A DNA stretch of 64,000 nucleotides. Source: Bacillus sp. DTU_2020_1000418_1_SI_GHA_SEK_038. GTDB lineage: Bacteria > Bacillota > Bacilli > Bacillales > Cytobacillaceae. Both the position numbers and the translations under genes were made by a program. The notes under the pieces were generated by a model that was not told the DNA's origin, did no database searches, and saw only the letters and a list, made by a program, of their open reading frames with translations. Positions 18,285 to 26,775 of this stretch are shown here, in pieces (position 1 is the stretch's first letter; each line of letters starts with the position of its first letter). Location of the stretch: contig NZ_CP135435.1 of the NCBI RefSeq assembly GCF_032341175.1, positions 4,278,001 through 4,342,000 on the forward strand. The letters run 5' to 3'.

Positions 18285-19274
18285 TTATATATCTACTTCA
18301 CTTCCCACACCCTGTTTAATAGCCTTTTCATAGGCAGCCGATGCAACAGCCAAATCAAAATAAGCAATCCCAACTGATTTAAAAAAGGTGATCTCCTCAT
18401 CCGATTCCCTGCCAGAGATTCTCCCTGCTGCCAGCTCTCCAATTTCCCCATGAAGGTCTGAAAAGCTCCATTCCCCTCTGTTAGCTGGAATAATAAAGTC
18501 ACCAGCCTCATCTTTTACGCCTTCGATCGTATCAGCAACAATTTTTGAACATTTTTGAAGAGTTTGCACGTCTACCTCTTGCATATGCGGGAGATACGAT
18601 CCAACACCATTAATATGTGTTCCAGGCTGCAGCGCTTCCCCTGAAAAAACAGGAGTTTCTGATCTCGTGCTGCAAATAACGATTTCTGCTTTCGAAACAG
18701 CTTCATCTGCATCATCCATAATCGTAATTTCTCCTTCATACTCTGGACTAAGATCTGCTATGCGACCTGCAAATGCATGTGCTCTTTCTTTCGTTCGATT
18801 ATAAAGCATGACTTTCTTAATATCACGAACCTCCAGAACAGCCTGAAGCTGCTCCTCTGCCATTCCGCCGCAACCTATCACTGCTACTGTTGATGCTGTT
18901 TCCTTCGCCAGATACTTCGTTGCGATCCCGCTAACCGCCCCCGTACGAAGCCTTGTTAAATAAGAAGCATTCATACAAGCCAGATGATCCCCATTGTCGG
19001 TGTCACTTAAAATAATAACTCCCTGCGTGGTCTTTTTCCCTACTGATGGATTGTTTGGAAAAATGGTGACTACCTTGACAGCTGTTTTTCCGATTGGCTC
19101 CATTGCACTGGGCATATAGAGGGCCGATGCATTTTTTTCGGGGAATTCTAAAACTGTCCTGTGCGGACTAAGAATTTTCCCTTCTATGTAATGCAGTAAC
19201 GCCTGTTCCAAGTCCTGAATAGCATCCTTCATTGTATACATCGATCGTATTTGTTTTTCTGATAAAACTAGCAA
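18285..19274 (-). CDS. Ornithine cyclodeaminase / delta1-pyrroline-2-carboxylate reductase family protein
   Basis: About 329 residues, the family norm. The N-terminal part forms the dimer and active site ([28 protein letters not shown]), and a Rossmann domain follows with [12 protein letters not shown] near residue 133 and YNRTKERA. The family includes ornithine cyclodeaminase, ketimine reductases and alanine dehydrogenase types, which cannot be told apart here. TTG 19274 is chosen because AGAAGG lies about 9 bases upstream; longer versions add residues unlike the family. It diverges from a polar amino acid ABC transporter, suggesting a shared amino acid substrate. Confidence 0.82.
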   Translation of the reverse strand: MLVLSEKQIRSMYTMKDAIQDLEQALLHYIEGKILSPHRTVLEFPEKNASALYMPSAMEPIGKTAVKVVTIFPNNPSVGKKTTQGVIILSDTDNGDHLACMNASYLTRLRTGAVSGIATKYLAKETASTVAVIGCGGMAEEQLQAVLEVRDIKKVMLYNRTKERAHAFAGRIADLSPEYEGEITIMDDADEAVSKAEIVICSTRSETPVFSGEALQPGTHINGVGSYLPHMQEVDVQTLQKCSKIVADTIEGVKDEAGDFIIPANRGEWSFSDLHGEIGELAAGRISGRESDEEITFFKSVGIAYFDLAVASAAYEKAIKQGVGSEVDI

Positions 19275-19764
19275 AATCAATACCTTCTTTCTGAAAATAG
19301 GAACCATTTTCTTCGATCCCTTTTTTATTTTTCAAGCTGCTTCTGAATCCAATACCTCATTCCTCCGGCTACGCACCGTAGAAATCACTGTTTAATTGCA
19401 TACTATATTACCTGTAAAATTAAGACTTAACAACATTATAGTATGACTATTTTTATATTTCAAAATATTATACTTGCGGCTAGAGTTTTTCTCCCCTTCC
19501 AAAAAAGCATATCTTCATCATTTTTCCACTCCAAAGGATATCTGGCTAAACGCTCCTTTACAGTCCTAATGATGGACATAAGGGTTTTGATTGGTCTCAG
19601 CTAATAACGCAACATAATGTTGATTGGTCTCAACAATCTCTACAACAATACTTTCCTACTAAAATAAATCTCCTAATATTTCTATTTACTTTTTAATTTT
19701 ATCTTGTTATCATGATAACATGGTAACGTACTAAAGGATTATGACAAAAGGTGGTCTACTACTA
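19275..19764. other. Divergent intergenic region with repeats and a palindrome
   Basis: The 490-bp gap contains a 13-bp direct repeat TTGATTGGTCTCA at 19587-19599 and 19620-19632, a 16-bp palindrome at 19705-19720, and a weak CodY-like match (TTCTTTCTGAAAATA, 19285-19299) next to the cyclodeaminase start. No gene is apparent. Confidence 0.5.
19705..19720. promoter_or_regulatory. 16-bp palindromic operator candidate
   Basis: TGTTATCATGATAACA is perfectly symmetric and is followed by a partial third half-site (TGGTAAC). It lies 45 bp upstream of the ABC transporter operon start. Confidence 0.5.
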
Positions 19765-20538
19765 ATGAAACGATTTTCAGCTATTATTCTAGCAATATTA
19801 ACTGTGTTTGCAATTTTAACAGGCTGTTCATCAAGTGCTGATACGAAAGACAACGAGATAATTATTGGGATTGATGATAAATTTGCTCCTATGGGCTTCC
19901 GAGATAAGGATAATAATCTTGTAGGATTTGATATCGATTATGCAAAAGCTGCAGTCGAAAAAATGGGGAAAGAAGTTAAATTCCAGCCAATTGATTGGAA
20001 GACAAAGGAATCTGAATTGAGCAGCGGACGAATTGACCTTATCTGGAATGGGTATACCATTACTGATAAGCGTAAAGAAATGGTTCTTTTCACAAAGCCT
20101 TATTTAGCGAATGCTCAGGTTATTGCAACGAAAGCAGATTCTGACATTAGCGCTTTAGCTGATTTAGATGGGAAGGTAATTGGCCTTCAAGGACTTTCCT
20201 CTGCATCTGATGCCTTAAATGCCAACCCGATTAAGGACAGCATCAAGTCTGTTTCTGAATACGCGGATAATGTCCTTGCCCTAAGTGATTTAAAGGCCGG
20301 CCGTGTGGATGCGGTTATCATTGATGAAGTCGTGATTGATTATTATATGGCCCAAGAAGAGGGTACATTTAAGGTCCTTGACGAATCATTAGCACCAGAG
20401 GAATACGGTGTAGGTGTGAAAAAAGGCAACGATGAATTATTAAAAGAACTGCAAAAAGCCCTTGATGAGTTAAGCGCAGACGGTACCGCTGCTGAAATCT
20501 CAGAAAAATGGTTCGGTGAAGACAAAGTTCTAAATTAA
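19765..20538 (+). CDS. Amino acid ABC transporter, substrate-binding lipoprotein
   Basis: 257 residues. A lipoprotein signal peptide ends at the lipobox LTGC (about Cys22). The mature domain is a family 3 solute-binding protein (IIGIDDKFAPMGFRDKDNNLVGFDIDYAK) of the glutamine/cystine/arginine group. Start ATG 19765 follows AAAGGTGG by 10 bases; the ATG at 19741 would precede the signal peptide with no ribosome site. It is the first of three genes for a polar amino acid importer. A hairpin after it probably lowers expression of the membrane parts. The exact amino acid is unknown. Confidence 0.9.
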   Translation: MKRFSAIILAILTVFAILTGCSSSADTKDNEIIIGIDDKFAPMGFRDKDNNLVGFDIDYAKAAVEKMGKEVKFQPIDWKTKESELSSGRIDLIWNGYTITDKRKEMVLFTKPYLANAQVIATKADSDISALADLDGKVIGLQGLSSASDALNANPIKDSIKSVSEYADNVLALSDLKAGRVDAVIIDEVVIDYYMAQEEGTFKVLDESLAPEEYGVGVKKGNDELLKELQKALDELSADGTAAEISEKWFGEDKVLN

Positions 20539-20554
20539 TCGTACAAATTATAGA

Positions 20555-20593
20555 AGCAAACAGGGTTTCCCTCGGAAAGCCTGTTTTGTTTTT
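20555..20593 (+). terminator. Attenuating hairpin between binding protein and permease genes
   Basis: AAACAGGGTTTCC pairs with GGAAAGCCTGTTT with one mismatch and a CTC loop, followed by a T-rich tract. It sits inside the operon and likely gives the binding protein a higher level than the permease. Confidence 0.7.
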
Positions 20594-20607
20594 GGAGGAA
20601 TTCTTTC

Positions 20608-21264
20608 ATGATGGAATACATTCTGACAATTATTAAGCCCATGCTTGAAGGGGCTCAGATGACCATTCTTTTATTTATTATTGCCATCGTTGTGTCCATT
20701 CCATTAGGCTTTCTTTTGACTCTAGCTGTTAAAAGTTCGATCAAGCCGCTTTCATGGTTGGCACAAGGCTATATTTATGTGATGCGTGGAACCCCGCTCC
20801 TATTGCAATTATTATTTATTTGTTTCGGGCTTCCTTTAATACCTGTAATTGGGGAATATTTAGTGCTTGATCGTTTTGTAGCTGCCTGCTTGGGCTTTAT
20901 CTTGAATTATGCTGCCTATTTCGCGGAAATTTTCCGTGGAGGCCTTTTGGCTATTGATAAGGGACAATATGAGGCTTCCCAGGTGCTTGGCTTAAGCAAA
21001 TGGCAGACAACGACACGAATTGTCCTGCCGCAAATGTTCCGAATTGCGCTCCCTGCTGTTTCAAATGAATCGGTGACACTTGTTAAGGATACGGCATTGC
21101 TATATGCTGTCGCTGTACCGGAGCTTTTACACTTTGCCCAGACAGCTGTTAACCGCGACTTTACGATTGTGCCGTTTTTCATCGCCGGTATTATTTATTT
21201 AGGTATTACGCTTATTTTAACAGTGCTATTTAAATGGCTAGAACGGCGCTATAAATTTGAATAA
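20608..21264 (+). CDS. Amino acid ABC transporter, permease
   Basis: 218 residues with five membrane segments, typical of HisM/GlnP-type polar amino acid permeases. The cytoplasmic EAA loop is visible as [21 protein letters not shown] (about 129-149), preceded by [13 protein letters not shown]. It pairs as a homodimer with the ATPase encoded 14 bp downstream. GGAGG lies 9 bases before the ATG. Confidence 0.92.
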   Translation: MMEYILTIIKPMLEGAQMTILLFIIAIVVSIPLGFLLTLAVKSSIKPLSWLAQGYIYVMRGTPLLLQLLFICFGLPLIPVIGEYLVLDRFVAACLGFILNYAAYFAEIFRGGLLAIDKGQYEASQVLGLSKWQTTTRIVLPQMFRIALPAVSNESVTLVKDTALLYAVAVPELLHFAQTAVNRDFTIVPFFIAGIIYLGITLILTVLFKWLERRYKFE

Positions 21265-21278
21265 GAAGGATTGATATT

Positions 21279-22022
21279 ATGGCTATCATAGAAGTATCCA
21301 ACCTAAAAAAATCATTCGGTCATTTAAATGTCCTAAAGCAAATTACATTTGATGTTCAAAAAAATGATGTTATCGCTGTCATTGGCCCATCCGGTTCTGG
21401 AAAAAGCACTATGCTTCGCAGTCTGATTCATCTTGAAAAAATTGATGATGGCAGCATTTGTATTGACGGTGATTATCTAGTGAAGAACGGCGTGTACTCC
21501 AAACCGCAGGAACTGAATCGGATTACTTCCAAAATGGGTATGGTTTTTCAGCACTTTAATCTATTTCCTCACCTAACGGTAAAAGAAAATTTAGAAATTG
21601 CTCCTAAGATGGTAAAAAAGGAAACGGCGGAATCCCTTCAGAAGCGCAGCATGGAAATTCTCGAGAAGATTGGGTTAGCTGATAAAGCAGGCGTGTATCC
21701 TGGAAACCTCTCAGGCGGACAAAAACAAAGGGTTGCTATTGCTAGAGCCTTAATGATGGAGCCTGAAATTCTTCTGTTTGATGAGCCTACGTCAGCTCTA
21801 GACCCTGAATTAACTGGTGAAGTGCTGCAAGTAATGAAAAAACTTGCTGAAGAGCAAATGACGATGATAGTCGTTACTCATGAAATGGGCTTTGCTAAAG
21901 AAGTCGCCAATCAAGTTCTGTTTATGGATAACGGAGAAATTGCGGAGTCCGGCCATCCGGATCAACTATTCTCCAACCCTCAATTTGATCGGACAAAAGC
22001 ATTCTTGAATCGAGTGCTATAG
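21279..22022 (+). CDS. Amino acid ABC transporter, ATP-binding protein
   Basis: 247 residues with all ABC motifs: Walker [10 protein letters not shown] (about 36-44), Q-loop [11 protein letters not shown], signature LSGGQKQR, Walker [15 protein letters not shown] and the H-loop VTHEM. The sequence is of the GlnQ/ArtP group. It completes the operon with the lipoprotein and permease genes and powers uptake on the inner face of the membrane. Confidence 0.94.
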   Translation: MAIIEVSNLKKSFGHLNVLKQITFDVQKNDVIAVIGPSGSGKSTMLRSLIHLEKIDDGSICIDGDYLVKNGVYSKPQELNRITSKMGMVFQHFNLFPHLTVKENLEIAPKMVKKETAESLQKRSMEILEKIGLADKAGVYPGNLSGGQKQRVAIARALMMEPEILLFDEPTSALDPELTGEVLQVMKKLAEEQMTMIVVTHEMGFAKEVANQVLFMDNGEIAESGHPDQLFSNPQFDRTKAFLNRVL

Positions 22023-22054
22023 TAAGCTTCTGGAAAAACATTTCTAAATATGTC

Positions 22055-22083
22055 TTGCAATTAAGGAAACTTTCAGTTAACAT
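22055..22083 (+). promoter_or_regulatory. Candidate promoter of the lysine riboswitch-dapA transcript
   Basis: TTGCAA (22055-22060), 17-bp spacer, TAACAT (22078-22083), about 40 bp before the riboswitch P1 stem. Confidence 0.45.
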
Positions 22084-22123
22084 GGAATACAATTAAATAA
22101 TTTCTTATTTCAAGAACTTTTTG

Positions 22124-22303
22124 AAGTGAGGATAGAGGCGCAAAGACCATCAGTACACAATCGGAGGATAATGAGACCCTATGATGATTGTCGAAAGGGG
22201 AATTTGCCGAAGTTTTAGGAATCTCATGTTCTTAAAGCTGGGCCTGTGTTGAATAAATACAGGACTGTCATATAGGAGAGACTATATGGAGGGCTATCGC
22301 ACA
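22124..22303 (+). promoter_or_regulatory. Lysine riboswitch (L box)
   Basis: The conserved L-box blocks occur in order: AGAGGCGCAAAGACCATCAG, AAGGGGAATTTGCCGAAG, AGCTGGGCCTGTGTT, ACTGTCATATAGGAGAGAC and GGAGGGCTATCGCAC. P1 pairs the GTG-GATAG region with CTATCGCAC. Lysine binding would favour the terminator at 22338-22368 and shut off dapA. The match to the family is strong enough to fix both ligand and target. Confidence 0.93.
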
Positions 22304-22337
22304 AGAAACGGTGAATTTCCACACTATTGTTTCTATA

Positions 22338-22368
22338 GCAGCAGCGAGTCCCTCGTTGTTGCTTTTTT
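22338..22368 (+). terminator. Lysine riboswitch terminator
   Basis: Perfect 11-bp stem GCAGCAGCGAG/CTCGTTGTTGC (with G-T pairs), TCC loop and T6 tract. It is the off state of the lysine riboswitch. Confidence 0.88.
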
Positions 22369-22408
22369 GCGTTTAGTTTTAAATAGGCCCTATCACCTCT
22401 ACTTTTTA

Positions 22409-22568
22409 ATAAGAAAAGCGGAAGCGCCTTGATCACCCCCGACAAGCATAAGACGATCTACACGGAAAGGTGTACTTTACCTTTCAGGGTAGATTGGCTT
22501 ATGACCTCGAGGGGGTAGGCGCTGGAGCTAGACAGTTCTCAAACTCGAGAAAACTTAAACTTTCTTAT
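22409..22568 (+). repeat. Structured intergenic repeat element, short copy (160 bp), in the dapA leader
   Basis: The ends carry an inverted repeat ATAAGAAA/TTTCTTAT. Inside, nested stems pair GCGCC (22424-22428) with GGCGC (22518-22522), CCCCC (22436-22440) with GGGGG (22511-22515), CATAAG with CTTATG, CGATCTAC with GTAGATTG, and GGAAAGGT with ACCTTTC. The right end GGTAGGCGCTGGAGCTAGAC recurs in the second copy at 26446-26717. The element lies between the riboswitch terminator and dapA and so is transcribed with dapA. Confidence 0.8.
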
Positions 22569-22595
22569 CATTTTAAAAAAAGGGTGTGTGAAGTT

Positions 22596-23480
22596 ATGAA
22601 TTTTGGTCAAGTACTTACAGCAATGGTTACGCCATTTGATCATAACGGTGAGGTTGATTTTGAAGCGACAAAAAATTTAGTTAACTATTTAATCGAGAAT
22701 GGGTCTGATGGGTTAGTTGTCGCAGGTACGACTGGTGAGTCGCCAACTTTAACAGAGGAAGAGAAAGTGGCTCTATTTAAGTTTGTTGTTGAGGCAGCTA
22801 ACGGCAGAGTTCCTATCATAGCTGGTACAGGATCGAATAATACAAGAGCTTCCATTAGCCTGACTAGAAAGGCTGAGGAGGCTGGAGTGGATGGCATCAT
22901 GCTTGTTGCTCCATACTATAACAAACCATCTCAAGAAGGCATGTATCAGCATTTTAAAGCGATTGCTGAAGCAACGTCTTTACCGATCATGCTATACAAT
23001 ATTCCGGGACGAAGCGTTGTGAATATGTCAGTTGAGACCATTGTAAGACTTTCAGAAATTCAAAATATCGTGGCCATTAAGGAAGCTAGCGGTGACTTAG
23101 ACACTATGGCCCAAATCATCAGCGAGACGCCAGCTGACTTTACTCTATACAGCGGGGATGATGGCCTTACACTACCGGTCCTGGCTATTGGAGGAGCAGG
23201 GATTGTTTCTGTAGCTGCCCATATTATCGGGAACGAAATGCAAGACATGATTAATAGCTTTAAAAACGGTGAGCTTCAGAAAGCCGCAGCTGCCCATCGC
23301 GAGCTTCTTCCGGTTATGAATGCTTTATTTAATGCTCCAAATCCAACACCGGTAAAAGCTGCTCTTAATCTGCAAGGCATTCAGGTTGGCGGAGTCCGGC
23401 TTCCATTGGTTCCTTTAAATAATACGGAAATGACTGCATTGCAGGAAGTATTGCAAACACTTCAGCCAGTAAATGCTTGA
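22596..23480 (+). CDS. dapA: 4-hydroxy-tetrahydrodipicolinate synthase
   Basis: 294 residues, normal for DapA. It condenses pyruvate with aspartate semialdehyde, the first committed step to lysine, diaminopimelate and spore dipicolinate. The Schiff-base lysine is K162 in AIKEASGD, the catalytic tyrosine is Y134 in YNIPGR, and GTTGES (44-49) is present. Start ATG 22596 matches the family N-terminus; AAAGGGTG lies 9 bases before it. The gene is monocistronic and controlled by the lysine riboswitch about 290 bp upstream. Bacillus genomes often have further dapA-like genes, so this may be one of several. Confidence 0.95.
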   Translation: MNFGQVLTAMVTPFDHNGEVDFEATKNLVNYLIENGSDGLVVAGTTGESPTLTEEEKVALFKFVVEAANGRVPIIAGTGSNNTRASISLTRKAEEAGVDGIMLVAPYYNKPSQEGMYQHFKAIAEATSLPIMLYNIPGRSVVNMSVETIVRLSEIQNIVAIKEASGDLDTMAQIISETPADFTLYSGDDGLTLPVLAIGGAGIVSVAAHIIGNEMQDMINSFKNGELQKAAAAHRELLPVMNALFNAPNPTPVKAALNLQGIQVGGVRLPLVPLNNTEMTALQEVLQTLQPVNA

Positions 23481-23487
23481 TCATTAG

Positions 23488-23526
23488 AAGAGCCCGCACC
23501 TTAGGTTAGGAGCGGGCTTCTGTTAT
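23488..23526. terminator. Terminator between dapA and the GGDEF gene
   Basis: Stem AGCCCGC/GCGGGCT between convergent genes, with a short T-rich tail on the plus strand. Confidence 0.65.
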
Positions 23527-24944
23527 TCCTTATCGGCTAACTTAACACAAACGTTATTTTTTCCGCTTTTTTTGGCCTCGTAAAGTCCGAGATCTGCATG
23601 ATGGAATAGTTCTTGAAATGATCGTACTTTTCCGTCTAAGTTATCCGTAACCCCCATACTGGATGTTATGGATACACTGTTTCCTCCCATTTCAATCTTT
23701 ACATTACCGATAATCCCCCTCATTTCTTCAGCCCTTTTCTTGCCACTTTCAAGTGAAGCGCCCCTTACCAATACGACAAATTCATCCCCGCCATAGCGGG
23801 CGAATAGCTCATTTTCCTTCATTGTTTTTGAACAAGCATTACTTACTTGCTTAATAACCTCATCACCAAAAAGGTGACCGTACTGATCATTAATGATTTT
23901 AAAATTATCGATGTCAAATAAGATACAGACAATATTTTCATCTTTGACAGATGCTTGTTCTAACCACTCTTTTGAGGTGGTTTCTAAATAGCTTCGATTA
24001 AAGATACCTGTTAAAAAATCGGTATTGGCTTTCCTTTTAAAATCAGACATACTATGTTTAATTTCAAGCTTTAAAGCCGTTAATGCTAATTCTTGTTTAT
24101 TAATTTCGTTTAACAAGGATATATATTCCTTTTGAACACGATACCCTAACTGAACATCCTCCATCTGCTCACATAATTGGCATCGCTCTTCTTGAATTGA
24201 TTTTAATAGGTATAAATCACGATAGCTTTCCACTAATTCCTTTGCAACAGTTAAAGAGTCAAATGCTTCCTTAAATATTTTTTGCTTCCTATACCAGCTG
24301 CCTTGTAAATGATAGCATTGAGACTTTTCCCTTATAAAGGATTCTAAAATGGGGTCATGGATCATTTCATTAATTAGTGCTTTGGAAGCATGAAAATGAT
24401 TGAGCTCAAGATAAGCTTTTGCAATGTTTAGCTTTACTCTCAGTTCAAGAATAGGACTGGCAGGTTTGTGTAATTTAGACGCCTCTAGTCCCTTTTGCCC
24501 CGCTTCTAAGGCTGCCCCATAATTGCCTTCCTCCATCAAAACATGACTGATATTGCTATATCCATTGCTAACTATATTATATTTCTCTAATTTCTTTCCT
24601 AACCCAATGCAATTCTCCAGTGTCGCCTTGGCCTTCGCAAAATCCTTATTATATTCATAAAGCAAAAACAATACATTGTACTGATGTAATAGATCTGCTT
24701 CGTCTCCAAAACGGCTGCAAACTTCAACATAGGCTTCAATACTATTAAAAGCTTCCTCTGTATCACCAATACAATAATAGGAAGCAGCGTGATTTATATG
24801 GGCAGTTAAAATAGATTTAAAATCATTGCATTCTTTTCCGCTCTTCAGAAGATGATAGCATGCCTCAATCGTTTCCTTATATTTTCCCTCGGCCCTAAGT
24901 TTGGTTACTTTTTGCTGTAATAGCTTTAAATCTTCTTTCTCCAT
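23523..24944 (-). CDS. TPR-GGDEF protein, probable diguanylate cyclase
   Basis: 473 residues with no membrane helix. Residues 10-290 form TPR-like helical repeats and a short coiled linker follows. The C-terminal GGDEF domain (about 305-470) has the intact active-site motif YGGDEF at 384-389 and the metal-binding FDIDNFK. The inhibitory I-site RxxD is replaced by KENE at 376-379, so product inhibition is probably absent. It would make cyclic di-GMP in the cytoplasm under control of a protein partner bound by the TPRs. The gene stands alone. Confidence 0.88.
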   Translation of the reverse strand: MEKEDLKLLQQKVTKLRAEGKYKETIEACYHLLKSGKECNDFKSILTAHINHAASYYCIGDTEEAFNSIEAYVEVCSRFGDEADLLHQYNVLFLLYEYNKDFAKAKATLENCIGLGKKLEKYNIVSNGYSNISHVLMEEGNYGAALEAGQKGLEASKLHKPASPILELRVKLNIAKAYLELNHFHASKALINEMIHDPILESFIREKSQCYHLQGSWYRKQKIFKEAFDSLTVAKELVESYRDLYLLKSIQEERCQLCEQMEDVQLGYRVQKEYISLLNEINKQELALTALKLEIKHSMSDFKRKANTDFLTGIFNRSYLETTSKEWLEQASVKDENIVCILFDIDNFKIINDQYGHLFGDEVIKQVSNACSKTMKENELFARYGGDEFVVLVRGASLESGKKRAEEMRGIIGNVKIEMGGNSVSITSSMGVTDNLDGKVRSFQELFHHADLGLYEAKKSGKNNVCVKLADKE

Positions 24945-25069
24945 ATTTCTGCTCCTTAGTATATGAGTATAAATATGTATAAGTTATTTCTTTATATGAT
25001 GTATTAGATTATACCTCATAAACTAGAGTAGAGCCTGTTTTTTCCTTGTAAAAAAACTTTATTCACAAG

Positions 25070-25097
25070 AAAAAAGAGAAGTGATAATCACTCCTCT
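25070..25097 (-). terminator. Terminator of the NCS2 permease gene
   Basis: On the minus strand AGAGGAGTGA pairs with TCACTTCTCT (one G-T pair), TTA loop, then a T tract. Confidence 0.8.
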
Positions 25098-25126
25098 GCA
25101 CTGGGCCGTTTTTAGAACATAATTTA

Positions 25127-26413
25127 TTATAAAGCACCTAATATAAAATACAGGAGAAAGAAAAACGCAATAACATACATTGTTCCTGTAACTTCTTTTT
25201 TTCTGCCTGTTGCCCATTTTAAGATCGGGTAAGCAATAAAGCCAAAAGCAATTCCGTTAGCGATATTAAACGTTAGCGGCATGATGGCCAGCATTAAATA
25301 AGCCGGGAAAGCCTCTGTAAAATCGCTAAAAGGAATTTCTTTTATGGATTGGACCATAAGACATCCAACAATAATCAATACGGGTGCGATCGCGCTATTA
25401 GGAATCACTTTAAAAATCGGTGTGAGAAATAGTGCCGGTATAAACAGCAATCCAGTTGTTAATGAGGTTAAGCCAGTTCTACCACCCGCGGCAATACCTG
25501 TTGCGGACTCAGCAGCAGTCGTTGTTGGGCTGCAGCCAAATAGGCCCGCACCGATAACTGAAAAGGAATGCGCTTGAAAGGACTTGCGAAATTTCGATTT
25601 ATCTGGGAGCATGCCAAGCTGGGCACCCATATTTTGAAAAATAATGACCATCGATAAAGAAAATACGGCTGTCCAAAAATGAAACGTTCCAATTTGGCTA
25701 AAATCAAAAGCTAAAAAAACCTCTTGATAGCCGTTAAATGAAAGTTGGAAATCACGCAACTTTGAAAAGTCGACAATACCAAATAAAGCTCCAATAACTG
25801 TCCCGATCAAAATTCCGATCAAAAAGTTCCCTTTAACATTTTTCTGAAACAAGGCCACAAGAATAAGCAGAGTAAGCAGGGTCGTTAAAGCATGGGGATC
25901 GCTAATTTTCGCCAGCGCTACAAAGGTTCCCTCATTTGCTACGATCACACCGCCATTTTTCAAACCTAGAAATGCTATAAATAAGCCAATCCCTGCCGTC
26001 ATGGCATGAATCATAGACATCGGAATAGAATTTGATAAATAATCAGCAACTTTCGAAGTTGTCGTTATCACAAAAACAATTCCTGCAATAAGAACAACGG
26101 CTAAAGCCTGCTGCCAAGTTAGACCGAAAGATAACACAAGGGTAAATACAAAAAAGGCATTGTCCCCCATCCCTGGAACGATGATTAGTGGAGAATTTGC
26201 CCAAAAGGCTAATAACATACAGCCTATGAAGGAGCAAATCACCGTGGCAAGAGTGACCGCTTCATAAGGCATGCCGGCAATATTCAAAATCGCACCGTTC
26301 ACAACTATGATATAGGCTACCGTAATAAATGAGGTCAGACCAGCAACCATCTCTGTCCGGACACTCGTATGTTCTTCTTGAAGGTGAAACCATTGATTCA
26401 ATTGTTTTAACAA
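25127..26413 (-). CDS. NCS2-family purine base permease (PbuG/AzgA-like)
   Basis: 428 residues with 12 or more hydrophobic segments. The N-terminus RTEMVAGLTSFITVAYIIVVN and the motif GMGDNAFFVF are typical of the AzgA-like branch of NCS2, which imports adenine, guanine or hypoxanthine with protons. The sequence FGCSPTTTAAESATGIAAGGRTGL (about 297-320) is the second signature. The start is TTG, with only a weak AAGAAGTGA ribosome site. It lies next to nupNOPQ and deoD, which fits a purine salvage cluster. No purine riboswitch is visible upstream; the space is taken by a repeat element. Confidence 0.88.
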   Translation of the reverse strand: MLKQLNQWFHLQEEHTSVRTEMVAGLTSFITVAYIIVVNGAILNIAGMPYEAVTLATVICSFIGCMLLAFWANSPLIIVPGMGDNAFFVFTLVLSFGLTWQQALAVVLIAGIVFVITTTSKVADYLSNSIPMSMIHAMTAGIGLFIAFLGLKNGGVIVANEGTFVALAKISDPHALTTLLTLLILVALFQKNVKGNFLIGILIGTVIGALFGIVDFSKLRDFQLSFNGYQEVFLAFDFSQIGTFHFWTAVFSLSMVIIFQNMGAQLGMLPDKSKFRKSFQAHSFSVIGAGLFGCSPTTTAAESATGIAAGGRTGLTSLTTGLLFIPALFLTPIFKVIPNSAIAPVLIIVGCLMVQSIKEIPFSDFTEAFPAYLMLAIMPLTFNIANGIAFGFIAYPILKWATGRKKEVTGTMYVIAFFFLLYFILGAL

Positions 26414-26445
26414 GAGTCAATCACTTCTTTCTAAAAAAAGCCAGT

Positions 26446-26717
26446 ATTAAGAAAAGCGCAAGCGCCTTCGGAACAATCAAAGGACAATTGTTCCTGCGAT
26501 GTTTATTCGCAGAAGCTTTCCTTTGTGCCCACCCCCGACTAGCACAAGACGAGCCTCACGGTAAGGTGAGCTCTACCTTTCAGGATTGGCTTGTGAGCTC
26601 GAGGTCGACAAAAACGCGACGTCCTGTCGCATTGTCGACACTAGTACGTCCTGTACGTTGGGGGTAGGCGCTGGAGCTAGACATTTCTCAAATTCGAGAA
26701 AAGTTATACTTTCTTAT
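26446..26717 (+). repeat. Structured intergenic repeat element, long copy (272 bp)
   Basis: Shares with the copy at 22409-22568 the left end AAGAAAAGCG-AAGCGCCTT, the CCCCCGAC and GATTGGCTT blocks, and the right end GGTAGGCGCTGGAGCTAGAC through TTTCTTAT. It is longer because both arms carry extra hairpins. The left arm has GGAACAAT/ATTGTTCC and CTGCGA/TCGCAG. The right arm has TCGACAA/TTGTCGA around GCGAC/GTCGC. It fills the gap between nupQ and the NCS2 gene. Confidence 0.8.
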
Positions 26718-26721
26718 ATTC

Positions 26722-26756
26722 TAAAAAAGCTGGATGTCTATCCGACCTCCAGCTTT
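26722..26756 (-). terminator. Terminator of the nup operon
   Basis: On the minus strand AAAGCTGGA pairs with TCCAGCTTT around a 13-base loop, followed by T6. Confidence 0.88.
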
Positions 26757-26775
26757 CAATTATAATTTATATTGC

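Noticed and set aside
26414..26775. Purine riboswitch before the NCS2 permease
   Set aside because: None of the conserved purine aptamer loops is found; the space holds the repeat element.
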